Counted from the stretch's first letter, positions 44,880 through 55,630 are shown. The stretch: DNA of 64,000 bases from Diphasiastrum complanatum (GCA_029204225.1 CM055104.1:55740538-55804537), one strand, 5' to 3'. Translations and numbers: made by a program. Notes: a model not told the origin generated them from the sequence alone.

Positions 44880-46401
44880 CATCAGGAAATGTATGATAAA
44901 TTTGGCAAGGTGTATGTGACACCATTGCAATGATTCATATGTTGGTGACTCCAATAATTTCAAGTAGAAGACCAAAAATTCAAAATCTATATTAGAAACT
45001 TGTACCTATTGAATTCATGTTTATAGATAAATATCATATTATTATTATTTTAAACATGAGATTGATATTGTATGTTTTTTTTCTTATCATTTTGTATGTA
45101 TTTTTCATTATGTTAATTGAATACTTCAACTTTGTACTATTTAGAATGCACTGAACATATATTTTAGTCTTGGAACTTCATCCAATACAATTTCATAATG
45201 ATATAACTAGCAAGGTATATGTGACATCATTACAATGTTTCATGTCTTGGTGACTCTGATACTTTTATTTGGAGATTATGTAATGTTGAATGAAAACCTA
45301 TTTTAACGGTTTATAGTTGACAATCAACTTTATTATATTTATATGTATTGACGTCTTTCCAAGTACCAATATTTTTTGGAATTGCTTGGGTTGTTTTTTA
45401 ATACGTTATAAACATTTGAGCCACATGAAGAAAATAAATTTATATAGAACAAACATAAAACATAAAAGATTTTAAAATGTTATTTAACAAGCTTTGCTTT
45501 TGCTATGATCTCATTGGACCCCCAACACTATCTATGTTTTGAGAAAATAAAAAATCCCTTGGCCAAAATACGACTACCAAGAGAACGAAACGAAAAATAA
45601 AGACACATTAAAACCAATACCAACTATCTTATTACATAAACAAAAATTGATGAGTAATACAATAAACTAGAAACAAAGGAGTCTCTTTAGCTCTTCCAAC
45701 TCTTGGGTTCTATGACTAATCATCTTCAACATACCAAAAGTTCAAATAACAATGACAAAACAATTCACATCTTTCAACCAAATTTGAGCTAGAGAAAATC
45801 TAAATATTAGTTATTAACCATAAACTTGATCTTGATGCCTTGCAAAATGAAATTTTTTCATTACCAAAAGATTTGTTAGTTTGAGGGCACACTTATCTTT
45901 CTCTACATGTCACCACTCTCAACATTCTTCTTGCCATGTACAAACTTTTCCACCCATGCTCCAAAAGTCATTCGTTTCTTTGCACCTCAATTGCCTAGAA
46001 GTCGTATTCTTCCAATGAAATAATAAGAAACTAATGGCTAGAAGTTTTCTCATTATTGTTTTTAGAAGAACCATCCACACGCTAAAATAAATCTAGGAAA
46101 TGTATTAGCAAGAGCTTCCTACTTTAGCACACAATGATCTATTAGCAAAAAAATATGCAAGATAGAAGAATATCTACAAATTCAAAGCTACATACTTCAA
46201 ATTTACCTTTTCATTCCTGTAATAAACTATGGAATCCACAAGATGATTCAATACAACAAATACTTAGTAATGTTCTTACTTGTAGCTTTTAAACATTATA
46301 CATCCATTGAAAGTGGAGGAATCGTGGTTCCAAAACAGTCTCTCTTCACAAAACAACGACAAAGGGCATTCATGTTTGGGCTTTTAAGCGTACAACTCAA
46401 A
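44880..46401. other. AT-rich intergenic DNA with a diverged repeat
   Basis: No long frame. A 50-base phrase (GGCAAGGTGTATGTGACACC and onwards to TTGGTGACTCC) at 44904 recurs with about 80% identity at 45208. Otherwise nothing recognisable. Confidence 0.5.
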
Positions 46402-46670
46402 CTAATTTTCTCAAGCTTAGAAGTAAGAATTGCAGAAGACCTTTCTACAACTTAACTAATACATAATACACATCCTATCTCAACATCTCTAATTTTCTCA
46501 AGCTCAGAAGTAAGAATTGCAGAAGATCTTTCTACAACTTAACTAATACATAAATCATATCCTATCTCAGCATCTCTAATTTTCTCAAGTTCAAAAGTAA
46601 GAATTGCAGAAGATCCTTCTACAACTTAACTAGTATATAATACATATCCTATCTAAGCATTTCTACTTGA
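46402..46670 (+). repeat. Tandem repeat, 87-bp unit, 3 copies
   Basis: Units begin CTAATTTTCTCAAG and carry AAGTAAGAATTGCAGAAG at 46421, 46508 and 46595, exactly 87 bases apart. Few substitutions between units. Confidence 0.95.
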
Positions 46671-47036
46671 AGTTTTGGGCATACATGAGAAACAAAATAA
46701 GCTTGAAGAATCTACATCCCAACATGGTTTAAAGCATCACCAGATAATACATTTGCAAAACATATTTGAAGTTGCAAGACTTTGTAAGTTTCATCAAAAT
46801 GATTGTGGACGATGATTTCGTCTAAAAGCCAAAAAAAAAAAAAAAAGCAATGGAAAATCTGAGAAAAACACCAGATATACAACAAAGTATCAGTAGTTGA
46901 TTGACATTAATGAAAAGATGGAGCTCTACAAGCCATCCAATTCAAGAAAATTGAAGATGATAGGATGCCAATACTTCCAAAAAGAAACAAAACGCGCTTC
47001 AAAAGTCATCATCAAGGTCAAATAATATGTTCATCA
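46671..47036. other. Unassigned, possible 3' flank of host gene
   Basis: A-rich with an A run at 46830. On the minus strand this lies downstream of the stop at 47037 and could hold a 3' UTR. No polyadenylation signal is compelling. Confidence 0.3.
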
Positions 47037-47459
47037 TCAATCTTCTTCCTGTTCGAGTGGCAAGCCACAGGGTTGTAGCATTTTCTGCAAAATTAAAACA
47101 CATTGCTTATGATGAGATATATGTTGTCTATGTTGGATTTATCTCCTCTAATCTCCTAAATCCCATTTTAATCTTCCTCCATTCATGTTGCATTTTTACT
47201 CACGTTGTTGCACAATCTACATATTTATATGTAAAATAAAACAAACGAATAAAACACGACTGTCTGCAGAAATACAAGTAAATTCTCACAGGCGATGAAA
47301 AGGCAAAATCTTCACCAATGTTCATCTCAGCAAAAGCTGACGTCACGACCCTTTCACGCTCACACCATGCAATTGTGCTAATAAACTTGACAACGACATC
47401 AGCCACCCACGATCTCCTATAGACATTACATCCACTTTGTACTTTCTTCATCTGCACAC
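47037..47459 (-). CDS. Last two exons of an unrecognised host gene
   Basis: Minus-strand exon 47459-47290 follows a TTACAG acceptor and ends at a GTGAGA donor. Intron 47289-47085 (205 bp) ends TTTTGCAG. The terminal exon 47084-47037 is short. Spliced, frame is kept: VQMKKVQSGCNVYRRSWVAD, VVKFISTIAWCERERVVTSA, FAEMNIGEDFAFSSP joined to KMLQPCGLPLEQEED and a stop. Unlike other frames nearby it has no retroelement motif, and both splice sites are good matches. I do not recognise the protein. Upstream exons are missing because copia LTR sequence starts at about 47462. The acceptor lies at that edge, so the first exon boundary is less sure. Confidence 0.5.
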
Positions 47460-47461
47460 CT

Positions 47462-48218
47462 GTAACATTGTGTATATATATTGAATACCACTTGCGTATT
47501 CAAGGGGATTGAGGGATCAAGAGAACAAGTGTGTGTAAATATAGCATCAAAAGCTTATCAGAGATATAGACGAAGTAGATGCCTTGCGCATGATTCTTTA
47601 TTTGTCAGTAATAGGTTCATTCCTCTTACAGATTGAATTAGCTTTGTAGAGCACGTGGTTTCATCCGCTATTGTCTTGTGTCCTACTGCATTATTGACAT
47701 GTATTTTTCTTATACTTAATCTGATAACAACTCTTTGTTCTGCGTTCAGATTTGTGTCAACATTGCTATGCTTATTCTTCATTCTATCTGACTTTTCTTG
47801 TTGCTCAATCTGATAATTTGTTTTAGCGAGTTACTATTAGTCTAGTTGTTGATGACTAATATTTAGTCTTGCCTTTCGCGAATCATTCGCAATTCATTAT
47901 CAGTCGAGCTCTTTGCGAATCATTCGCAACATATAATTTGTCTAGCTGTTCGCGACAAATTATCCTTCTGGTGTTTTGTTACTGTTTGGCTACGTAATCA
48001 GAATGACCGTGATTTCTATCACTAATGTTCTGTTCATTTCTGATAGGCGTAGTCATGCTTAGGGAAGAAGTAATATAGCTTATTCTGCTGCGCATGAACA
48101 CATTCGTTTCGAGTTCGTTTCTCGTTCGAGTTTCGAGTTCGCTTTTTTTTCGTGTTCGTTTTCTTTTCGAGCTATTTATTTTTGTCTCTCACACTCACAC
48201 ACTCTCCTTCTTCCAACA
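47462..48218 (+). mobile_element. 5' LTR of copia L (left end approximate)
   Basis: Ends TTCCAACA at a Met-type PBS. The left end could be the TGTAACATTGTG at 47461-47462 or somewhat further right. Contains TTGCGAATCATTCGCAA (47913-47929), a perfect inverted repeat, with a second GCGAATCATTCGC at 47878. Confidence 0.5.
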
Positions 48219-48230
48219 TGGTATCAGAGC
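48219..48230 (+). other. Primer binding site, initiator Met tRNA type (L)
   Basis: TGGTATCAGAGC following ..CCAACA. Confidence 0.92.
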
Positions 48231-48374
48231 TTCTTTTCGTAGCTTGATAAGCTTCCACAATACAAGACTCTACTAGCCGATAGAGTAATTGTCTTCTTGT
48301 TTTGTAATTCTATACCAGATTTTCATACTTAAGTCACTTTTAGTTTTTCCTATCACTTAGACTAATTCTTCCAC

Positions 48375-49067
48375 ATGGATTCCCAAGGGAAAGCCAGTCC
48401 CATCATGGACAAGCTTGATGGAGCCAATTACCATATGTGGAAATTTAAGATGAGCCAATTTCTAACAGACCATGGGTAAGAGCATTGGGCTGCAGCCAAA
48501 CGAGTGCTTAGATACCTAAGAGGCACATCAAAACTCAAAATTCTTTTCAAAGGAGAGAATCATGACATAGTCAGATATTTGGGGTGGTGACCTAGACGAT
48601 AGAAAGTCCACATGTGGCTATATTTTCTTACTGGTTGGATCATCGGTTAGCTGGAGCTATCGCAAACAACACTCGGTGGCACTGTCATTGACTGAAGCAG
48701 AGTACATGGGGTTATGTCACGCTAGCAAGGAGTACGTGGTTGAAAAGCCTCATGGAAGATTTCAACATCAAACAGAACATCCCACTGTTTACTGACAATC
48801 AGGGCTGCCTGTTTCTGAGCAAGAACTCTGGGTTTCACAAAAGAAGCAAGCACATCAGTATTCAATACCACTTTGTAGGAGATATGGTTCAATAGAATTT
48901 ACTGACAGTCAAATTCTGTCCCACAAGCAGAATGGCAGCCGACATCATGACCAAAGGGCTATTGAAATCTCGTTTTGCCTTTTTGAGAGATCTAATAGGC
49001 ATCGAAAATGTAGATGAATATAATGTCATGAAAATGAATAGTGAGAGAGGGTTTGTAGATACAGGCT
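48375..49067 (+). pseudogene. Copia L: gag N-terminus fused to RNase H
   Basis: Starts MDSQGKASPIMDKLDGANYH and WKFKMSQFLTDHG, a copia gag N-terminus. At about 48477 it passes directly to HWAAAKRVLRYLRGTSKLKI, the end of RT/start of RNase H. Gag C-terminus, protease, integrase and RT (about 4 kb) are deleted. RNase H continues in several frames: DDRKSTCGYIFLL, ALSLTEAEYMGLCHASKEYV, FTDNQGCLFLSKNSGFHKRS, MAADIMTKGLLKSRFAFLRD. A PPT-like GAGAGAGGG lies at 49042. Confidence 0.88.
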
Positions 49068-49433
49068 AATAGTTAGAAGCTACGCTATCCATTTCATGAG
49101 AAAAATTAGAACAATATTAGCTGACGTGTATGGCCACTTTTACTAGCAGGCCTACGTGGCCACTTTTCTTTAGCAGTTCTTGGCAGAAGCAATTCTAGAT
49201 TCTTGAAATGTATCTTTTTTTGCGTTTTACTTAATGAAAGAGAACGAGGGCAAACTACCTTGTGTTTGCGATCATAGTTTTTGCCATCGTTTCTGTTGAT
49301 TGTGTTTCCCACAAGGTGTAATCACTGTTTGCTTTCCATGCTCCTTTAATGATCATGTCATCAATGTATTCATACGGTACAACAAAACGATGTATTCATA
49401 CGGTGGTATTAAAAAATAAAAGTGCTAATAACG
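49068..49433. other. Downstream of copia L
   Basis: May include the L 3' LTR, but no match to 47462-48218 was seen. An 18-base direct repeat (ATGTATTCATACGGT at 49366 and 49390) precedes the foldback. GTGTATGGCCACTTTTACTA is followed by CTACGTGGCCACTTTT, a short duplication. Confidence 0.35.
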
Positions 49434-49550
49434 TTAGATAACGGGCCCGTAGGGGGGCCGTTAACGAGTTTTTTTGGGGGCTCGCCCTCCCGGGCTCTCC
49501 CCCCCCCAAAAAAAAAACTCGTAACGGGCACCTACGGGCCAGTTATCTAA
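49434..49550. repeat. 117-bp foldback (MITE-like inverted repeat)
   Basis: Left arm starts TTAGATAACGGGCCCGTAGG; right arm ends CCTACGGGCCAGTTATCTAA. Inside, CGAGTTTTTTTGGGGG faces CCCCCCAAAAAAAAAACTCG. Nearly the whole length can pair as a hairpin with a short GC-rich loop. No coding capacity. GC content is far above the surrounding DNA. Confidence 0.9.
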
Positions 49551-50220
49551 TACATTTTAATCTAGGGACACTTCCTTTTTTTTCCTATATAGGAACATGT
49601 CTCATTTTTCATGTGTATAGCCATGGATGGTTAAGAGGAGAACCAAGTCCAAAGACAAAGAAAAGAAGAAAACCTGGGTTTGATTTCATAGGGAGCAAAC
49701 ATAGCTGAGCCTGAGGATCAATTCTGACCTAGCGAAAGCGTAAGCTGCTACGACACACTTCACACAGATCAAGGAAGCGATGCTACACCGTAACATGCAG
49801 CATGAGTGTATCCATGCCCACCCACAATTTTCTCCTGAAGATGTCCGCAATGGCAGGATTGGGCCAGCCAAGTCTAACGCCTAGCTAGGCTCTTTGGAGT
49901 CGTGATAGTGATGTGGCAGCGGCTGGAGCTGGATTTGTGGTTTTGCCTGATCTTCAGAGACTGCTGTGGGTCCTGGTTTTGCATAATCGTCAAAGACTTC
50001 TGTAATTGGCAGTCGTGGAGATGTAGTTTATTGCATTAAGTTGATGATACATTAGTAAAGTCACATGAGATTTTAGAGTAGATTAACGCCTGGAAATGTC
50101 CATCAGCTCAGCATCTACAAAATATGATCCAACTTCATTTTATGATATTCTTAAAAGTGTCATATCGTCTTTCCAATCATTATCCAACGACTTAGCCTTG
50201 TAAATTGTATGTTGATAGCG
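49551..50220. other. Unassigned upstream of quinoprotein exons
   Basis: Expected place for earlier exons or introns of the quinoprotein gene, but no PQQ repeat is visible. Short frames only. Confidence 0.35.
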
Positions 50221-50331
50221 AGATAAGAGACGAGATGGTCAATCACGCATATTTGTTCAGTGTATGTATGTGTGTAAGAGAAGAGATGGTCAATCACGCA
50301 TATTTGTCGAGTGAATGTATGTGTATAAGAG
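50221..50331 (+). repeat. 51-bp tandem duplication before an exon
   Basis: GAGATGGTCAATCACGCATA occurs at 50232 and 50283, followed both times by GTATGTATGTGT or GAATGTATGTGT. It ends right at the predicted acceptor of the quinoprotein exon. Confidence 0.9.
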
Positions 50332-51588
50332 GTGCGGCGGTCTGGGGAAGCAGCCCGGCCATCGATGTTGGAAGGAATCTCGTATATTGCGACCGGGAAC
50401 AACTACCAAGTTCCTCCAGATGTTGAGCAATGCGAGAATATCCAGAGCAACATTACGCATCCCGTTGTTCCTGACCCGTGCCTCGTTCCCGATAATCTTG
50501 CAGAATCTGCACTGGCTCTAGACTTGGACACTGGAAGAGTGAAATGGAGCACACATCTTGGTGGTTACGATGCGTATACAACCACTTGCCGTCTAGCTCC
50601 AACAAATCCCAATTGTCCTGAGAAGTTGGGACTTGACTATGACTTTGCCGAGTGCCCAATGCTCATTAGTGTTGCATCTGCCAACGGATGTCGTGACATT
50701 GCAATAGCAGCTCAAAAGAGCGGGGTTGTCTGGGCTCTGGACCGCGATACTGGAAAGATCGTGTGGTCTACGGTATAATACCTGCATATTCTTAAACATA
50801 GACGATAGATACTTACACTTTACAAGTTATGCTGCAGGCCTCTTGCTTGTATATGCAATGTGCATGTTCACGTCTTACTGCTTTGCTTCAACTTTGAAAT
50901 AAATCTTGCAAATTATGTGCTGAGTACTTGGCCCAAAAAAGTAGTCTCATGACATCCATAAACTGAAAAGTGCAGCTGACATGAAGTCTGGAAACGACTA
51001 CATACTTGACATAATATAAGTATATTGTTAGTTATATGTTTATCAGGATACTAATATCTACAGTTTTTAGCTCTAGTAAAAATTGTCCAACATGTCTGAT
51101 CCTGACGTCCCACAGATCCATATTTGTCTTTTGAGATTTTGAGTTGCAGTACCTGGTGCTCATGGAGGAGGAGCTATGTGGGGAGCAGCTACAGATGGGA
51201 ATATAGTCTATACAAATGAAGCCAACAGTCTCCAAATGAACTTCACACTGCTACCTTCCAGAAAACTGGCGGTGCCTGGGTTGCGATGGAAGCTAGCTCA
51301 GGAAAAATCTTATGGTCAACTGCGAGTCCCGATGATGTGAGCCCTGTAGACGCCCCAGTCACAATTGCAAATGGGTTGCTACTGGTGGGCTCCTTCGACA
51401 AGAATTTCGAAGGCAAAGTGTATGCTTTGGATTCAAAAACCGGCCAAATTGTGTGGAATGCCACAACAGAAGCCCCTCTATATGGAGGCTTTTCAGTTTC
51501 CAATGGCTGTGCTTTCATCGGAAATGGTTACTTTAGGTCAAATACCACAGGAGGTCGCTATTTCTATGCCTTTTGTGTGTATAAGTGA
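50331..51588 (+). pseudogene. PQQ-type quinoprotein (alcohol dehydrogenase-like), C-terminal half
   Basis: Exon 1 (about 50331-50772) reads GAAVWGSSPAIDVGRNLVY, then after a frameshift near 50384 IATGNNYQVPPDVEQC, SALALDLDTGRVKWSTHLGG and VVWALDRDTGKIVWST, ending at a GTATAA donor. Exon 2 (about 51143-51588): PGAHGGGAMWGAATDGNIVY, TNEANSLQMNFTLL, second frameshift near 51250, GGAWVAMEASSGKILWST, KVYALDSKTGQIVWNAT, LYGGFSVSNGCAFIGNGYF and YFYAFCVYK-stop. The repeated AL/AMD-x-TG-x-[IV]-x-W units are beta-propeller blades of PQQ-type quinoproteins (polyvinyl-alcohol dehydrogenase-like). Full-length members have about 500 residues; only about 290 are here. Either the two shifts make it a pseudogene or they are assembly errors. 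Confidence 0.85.
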
Positions 51589-52406
51589 ATGTGTATGAGA
51601 GGTATGGTCAATGGTGTTCTGATACACCCAAGACGACCAGTTTGATTTTGCTTGGGAATATTGTCTGTGATGGCGCTCTTTGTGGAACTCAGATGAGGTT
51701 TGCTGAAAACGGGTGGGGATGGTGTAGACACGGTGAGGGATGCACTGGATGAAAGAGCACTGGATGAAAGAGCGCCAAGATCGTGGAGGGTGTTCGCAAA
51801 ATTGCCAGAGTTTTCTTTCGCCAGGAGCTCCAAGATAGAGTTTTCTTTCGCCAGGAGCTCCAAGATTGCACGTCGCTGAGGTGAAAAAGTGTTCGAAATG
51901 AGAGCATTTATGGACGTCGTCAAGTCGGCGCGGTCGCGATAGGACGTGTGTGTAGCGTCGGTCGAGATTTAAAGGGCGTCACGTCGGTTGAGTTATGATA
52001 AAAACGTGTCAGTCGAGATTGAACTGAAGGTCGTTGGTCGAAATGGAACTGGAACCCGTTGGTCGAGATGGAACTGGAATCCGTCGGTTGAGACTGAAGT
52101 GAATCCTGTCGGTTGAAACTGAAGTGGATCCCGTCGGTTGAGATTGAAGTGGATCCCGTCGGTTGAGATTGAAGTGGATCCCGTCGGTTGAGATTGATCA
52201 AATTTTCAATATGAAGGGATGGATCTGTGGTATGCAAGTGAAGAACTTCAAAGGTGAAAAAATATGATTGAGACATAGAGTTGAAGTTTTTTATGAAAAG
52301 AGTGTATCCCCAAGGATGTTTGTATTGTGGAGATACCCGTTAGTCACAGAGATGAGGTGGCCAAAGTGGGAGAAGCAACTCCTATGGTATAGCCTAGCAT
52401 TTGTTG
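51589..52406 (-). mobile_element. 3' LTR / 3' region of gypsy F
   Basis: Lies between the quinoprotein stop and F pol. On the minus strand the LTR probably starts TGCTAGGCTATACC (52406). Contains the minisatellite at 51955-52200 and two short direct duplications (GGATGAAAGAGC; TTTTCTTTCGCCAGGAGCTC at 51808 and 51841). The outer boundary, near 51600, is not fixed. Confidence 0.55.
51955..52200 (+). repeat. Minisatellite, 27-bp unit, about 9 copies
   Basis: Units GTCGGTTGAGATTGAAGTGG plus ATCCC repeat head to tail, almost identical at the right end and degenerate on the left. Shares the core CGGTTGAGATT with 33215-33640. Confidence 0.93.
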
Positions 52407-52489
52407 ACCTAGAACCTTCATAACCCATGAGTATGTACAGGAAGAAAAAAAATGCATAGAAGAGACATAAAAAGAAGGCATGCAAAACT

Positions 52490-53800
52490 AGAAGTACAAG
52501 TAATAAAAAATAAAATTAAAATTAAAAACAATAAACATAGAGAAATGTAGAATATGTACTAGGAAAAGATGTTCAATTGGGTCAACAGAGAACAACTCTT
52601 TGTAATACCGTCGTAGACGACCATCGTTTACGACAGTGTCTAGGAGTATTCCATCAAGTGTTTGTAATTGGATGGCACCATTAGGAAATTTTTTATTAAT
52701 AATGTATGGCCCCTCACTTCTGAATTTCAACTTGCCGGGGTGCTTCGTTGATGTATAAGGAAGCACCTGGTCACCTAAGTGGAGATCTTTATTGCGCAAT
52801 TGACGGTCATGCCAGGCCTTTTGGCATCGTTTGTTAACTAGTTGTGCATGATAAGATATTAGTCTTGTCTCGCATAACTAGGCTAACGTAAATAGCCTGG
52901 TTTTGACTTGTTGTTCGATTGAAGTTTTTTCACAAAGATCTGTTAAAAGAAGCTTCCGTAACTCTTAGCGAAGGTACTAAGAATTCTACGGGCATTACCG
53001 CTTTTTGACTATATACTAAGTGAAAAGGTGTAACCCACCCAGTGGCTTTCTTCGGAGTGGTGCGGTAAGCCTAGATAGCTGAGAAAAGTTTTGTTTCCCA
53101 ATCAAAACGACTGGTTTCAACTATTTTGGTTAGAATTTTACAGATCGTCTTATTAGTTGATTAAGCCTGGCCATTACACCTAGGATAGTATGGTGTACTT
53201 TTTCTATGAATGACAAGGTAATGGCGTAGGAGATTATCAATGATAGCATTTAAAAAATGCGTGCCACGATCACTAACAAGCTCAATGGGACAGCTAAAAC
53301 GGGTAATGTTTTCGTAAAGAAAACGTGCAACTATTTTTGCGTTGGCATCCTTCGTTGCTCGAGCCTCCACTCACTTAGTGGTGTAATCAGTGGCTATGAG
53401 GATGTATCGAGCTTGGGTATGTTTTGCTGCTGGACTGATTGGTCCAACAAAGTCAATCCCCCACTTATGGAAAGCTTCGCCTTCTATAATGGGGGTCAAT
53501 GGTGTGAAGTCTGCTTTAGTATTTTTCTTTGCGCGTTGACAGACACCACACGCTTTAATGACAGCAAACGTGTCTTTAAACAAAGATGGCCACCAGAATT
53601 CCGCTCTAAGGATAATCTTCGTTGTGGCTTCAGCAGAAAAGTGACTACTTCCAATGCCCTCATGAGCCTGAGATACTATCGGTCATATCTCATATTCATA
53701 AGCACATCGTCGAATAATGTCGTCAACGCCCCTTTTGTAAAGTTGTCCTGCAATTAACTGAAAGGGCGCTGCTTTTATTAAATAAAAAAAATTTCCGTTG
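52490..53800 (-). pseudogene. Gypsy F integrase
   Basis: Pieces: [40 protein letters not shown] (first Asp), ITRFSCPIELVSDRGTHF (second Asp), YYPRCNGQA followed by a TAA exactly where the catalytic Glu codon stands in copy G. Later FLVLLVYT-like region is frame-broken. C-terminus frame 52799-52488: LGDQVLPYTSTKHPGKLKFR, SEGPYIINKKFPNGAIQLQT, NDGRLRRYYKELF (GPY/F module). Several stops and shifts between. Closely related to G. Confidence 0.9.
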
Positions 53801-53837
53801 TACTCAGGCCTTCTTTTAGTTGGCCTGTTGTGAGGAA

Positions 53838-55362
53838 CTAAGTGATCTTCTCAGCCCATAGGGGTGTGGCATCGAGCTGAAAAAGGCAGGCATCAGGAAG
53901 ATCATCGTTGACTGGTGCAGTTGCTTTTTCAGCACTTGGTAGTCTGGAAAGGTGATCCGCCATGAAATGTTGGGTTCCTTTTCGAACGACTACACGGAAA
54001 TTGAATTCCTCCAAAATCAGTAGCCATCTAGCTATTCGTCCTGTCTTATAGGACTTATTAACGATATATAGGAGTGCTTGATGGTATGTGTAGAAAGCAA
54101 AGGTCTGGCCTAATAAATAATGTCGTAGTTGTTGTACCGCATAGACCATTGCCAATGCTTCTCTCTCGGTAGTTGTATAGTTTACTTCAACAGACACCAA
54201 TTGCCTACTTAAGAAACGTATAGGAAAATCTTTGCCATACTAGCCCGGTTGTGCAATGAGACCTCCAATGGCATATTTACTTGTGTCAGTTGGTATGACC
54301 GAGGAAGACATATATTTCCTTCATTGTTGCAGGTAAGGGCATGTCCACGATAACCATGATTTTTGACGGGTTGGTAGAAATACCATCCTTTGATATTATA
54401 TGCCCGAGTACAACCCCGAGGGTGACCCATATTTGGCATTTATCAGGGTTTAGTGAGATGCTGAACATACGACATCAAATGAAGATTTTCTCCAAGGCAT
54501 CTAAGTGCGTAGCAGTGGAAGAATGTACACCTAGATCGTCGAGATAAATCTCCACTATCCGATGTAACAGATCTTGAAAGGCCAGTTGCATGACCCGTTG
54601 GAAAGTGGAGGGGGCATTACATAAGCCAAAAGGCATAACTTTATAAGCGTAAACACCGTTCTCTGTGGCAAAAGCCGTTTTATGTTTATCTTCAGGGGCT
54701 ATTTGAACAAGGAAATAACCGTTGAATCTATCCAAGAAGCTGAAAGCTTCAGCTCCTGCCATTTCCTCTAATATTTGGTCGTTAAGGGCAAGGGAAAATG
54801 GTCTTTCTTCGTAACCGCATTAAGGTTCTTGAGGTCAACACAGATACGAAACTTGCCCGTTTTTCTTGGGTACAACCACAATGGGTGATACCCAATCAGT
54901 ATGTTGGACTTCATAAATGAAGCCAACATCTAGCAATTTCTTAATATCCTCATCGATCCTTTCACGATATACTGGGTTACTGCGGTAAGGTTTAGCCCTA
55001 ACAGGCTTAGCATTGTCTTCTAGAGGAATCCGATGTACTACTATTTCAGGGGGGATTCTTTTAATTTCGGAATAATTCCATGCAAATACATCCCTGTATT
55101 TGCGTAATAAAGTTTCTAGATCAGACAGTTGGGTTGATGACAGATGTGCACCAACATGAACTATGTGATCTATGTCCTCGTCAGGATCCTTAAGGTTTAG
55201 TGGAATTGTCTTAGCGGGTCCTTCAAAAGAATTGGAACTTGGTGCAGGTTCCGGATGTGGCTGCGGTAACCAGATAACAACGCCATCCAGTGTAAAGTCT
55301 TTGAACTTCTGTGGAAGATCAAAAGGTGGGTCCACAAAATGTTTTGGGACTTTAGGAATCAT
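53838..55362 (-). pseudogene. Gypsy F reverse transcriptase and RNase H
   Basis: RT: RKYRDVFAWNYSEIKRIPPE, FIYEVQHTDWVSPIVVVPKK, one frameshift near 54850, then AEAFSFLDRFNGYFLVQIAP, YKVMPFGLCNAPSTFQRVMQ and catalytic YLDD (about 54540), intact. RNase H: VEVNYTTTEREALAMVYAVQ, TFAFYTYHQALLYIVNKSYK, KGTQHFMADHLSRLPSAEKA. The DQ of the usual TDHQPL is TYHQAL, so a conserved Asp is lost. Stops around 54240 and 54470 add to the damage. Confidence 0.92.
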
Positions 55363-55630
55363 TTGAGTTGATTCTTTACCAGACGTGGAAGCTTTGTCGG
55401 ACTAGTTGTTGTCTGTCCCCTCTGACAAGGGCTTGATTGGCTGTTTAAGCATGGCACACATCTGTTTTTGACGCTCGGTTAATTTTGTATCAGTAATTTT
55501 ATTTTTTTGTAACGGAGGTTTTTGTGGTTTTTGAATAGGCGGTGTTGTGGCCTCACTTACCATATCGGCGTCGACTGTATCCTAGACTTCGTCGAGATAC
55601 ACGTCCCAAGTATATACGTTGGATTTGGGC
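55363..55630 (-). other. Protease-RT linker of gypsy F
   Basis: Continuation between the protease frame and RT, with stops. Low-complexity and charged (TKLTERQKQMCAMLKQP-like). No separate domain. Confidence 0.5.

Noticed and set aside
53257-53757. Plus frame of 166 codons
   Set aside because: Antisense shadow of the gypsy F integrase.
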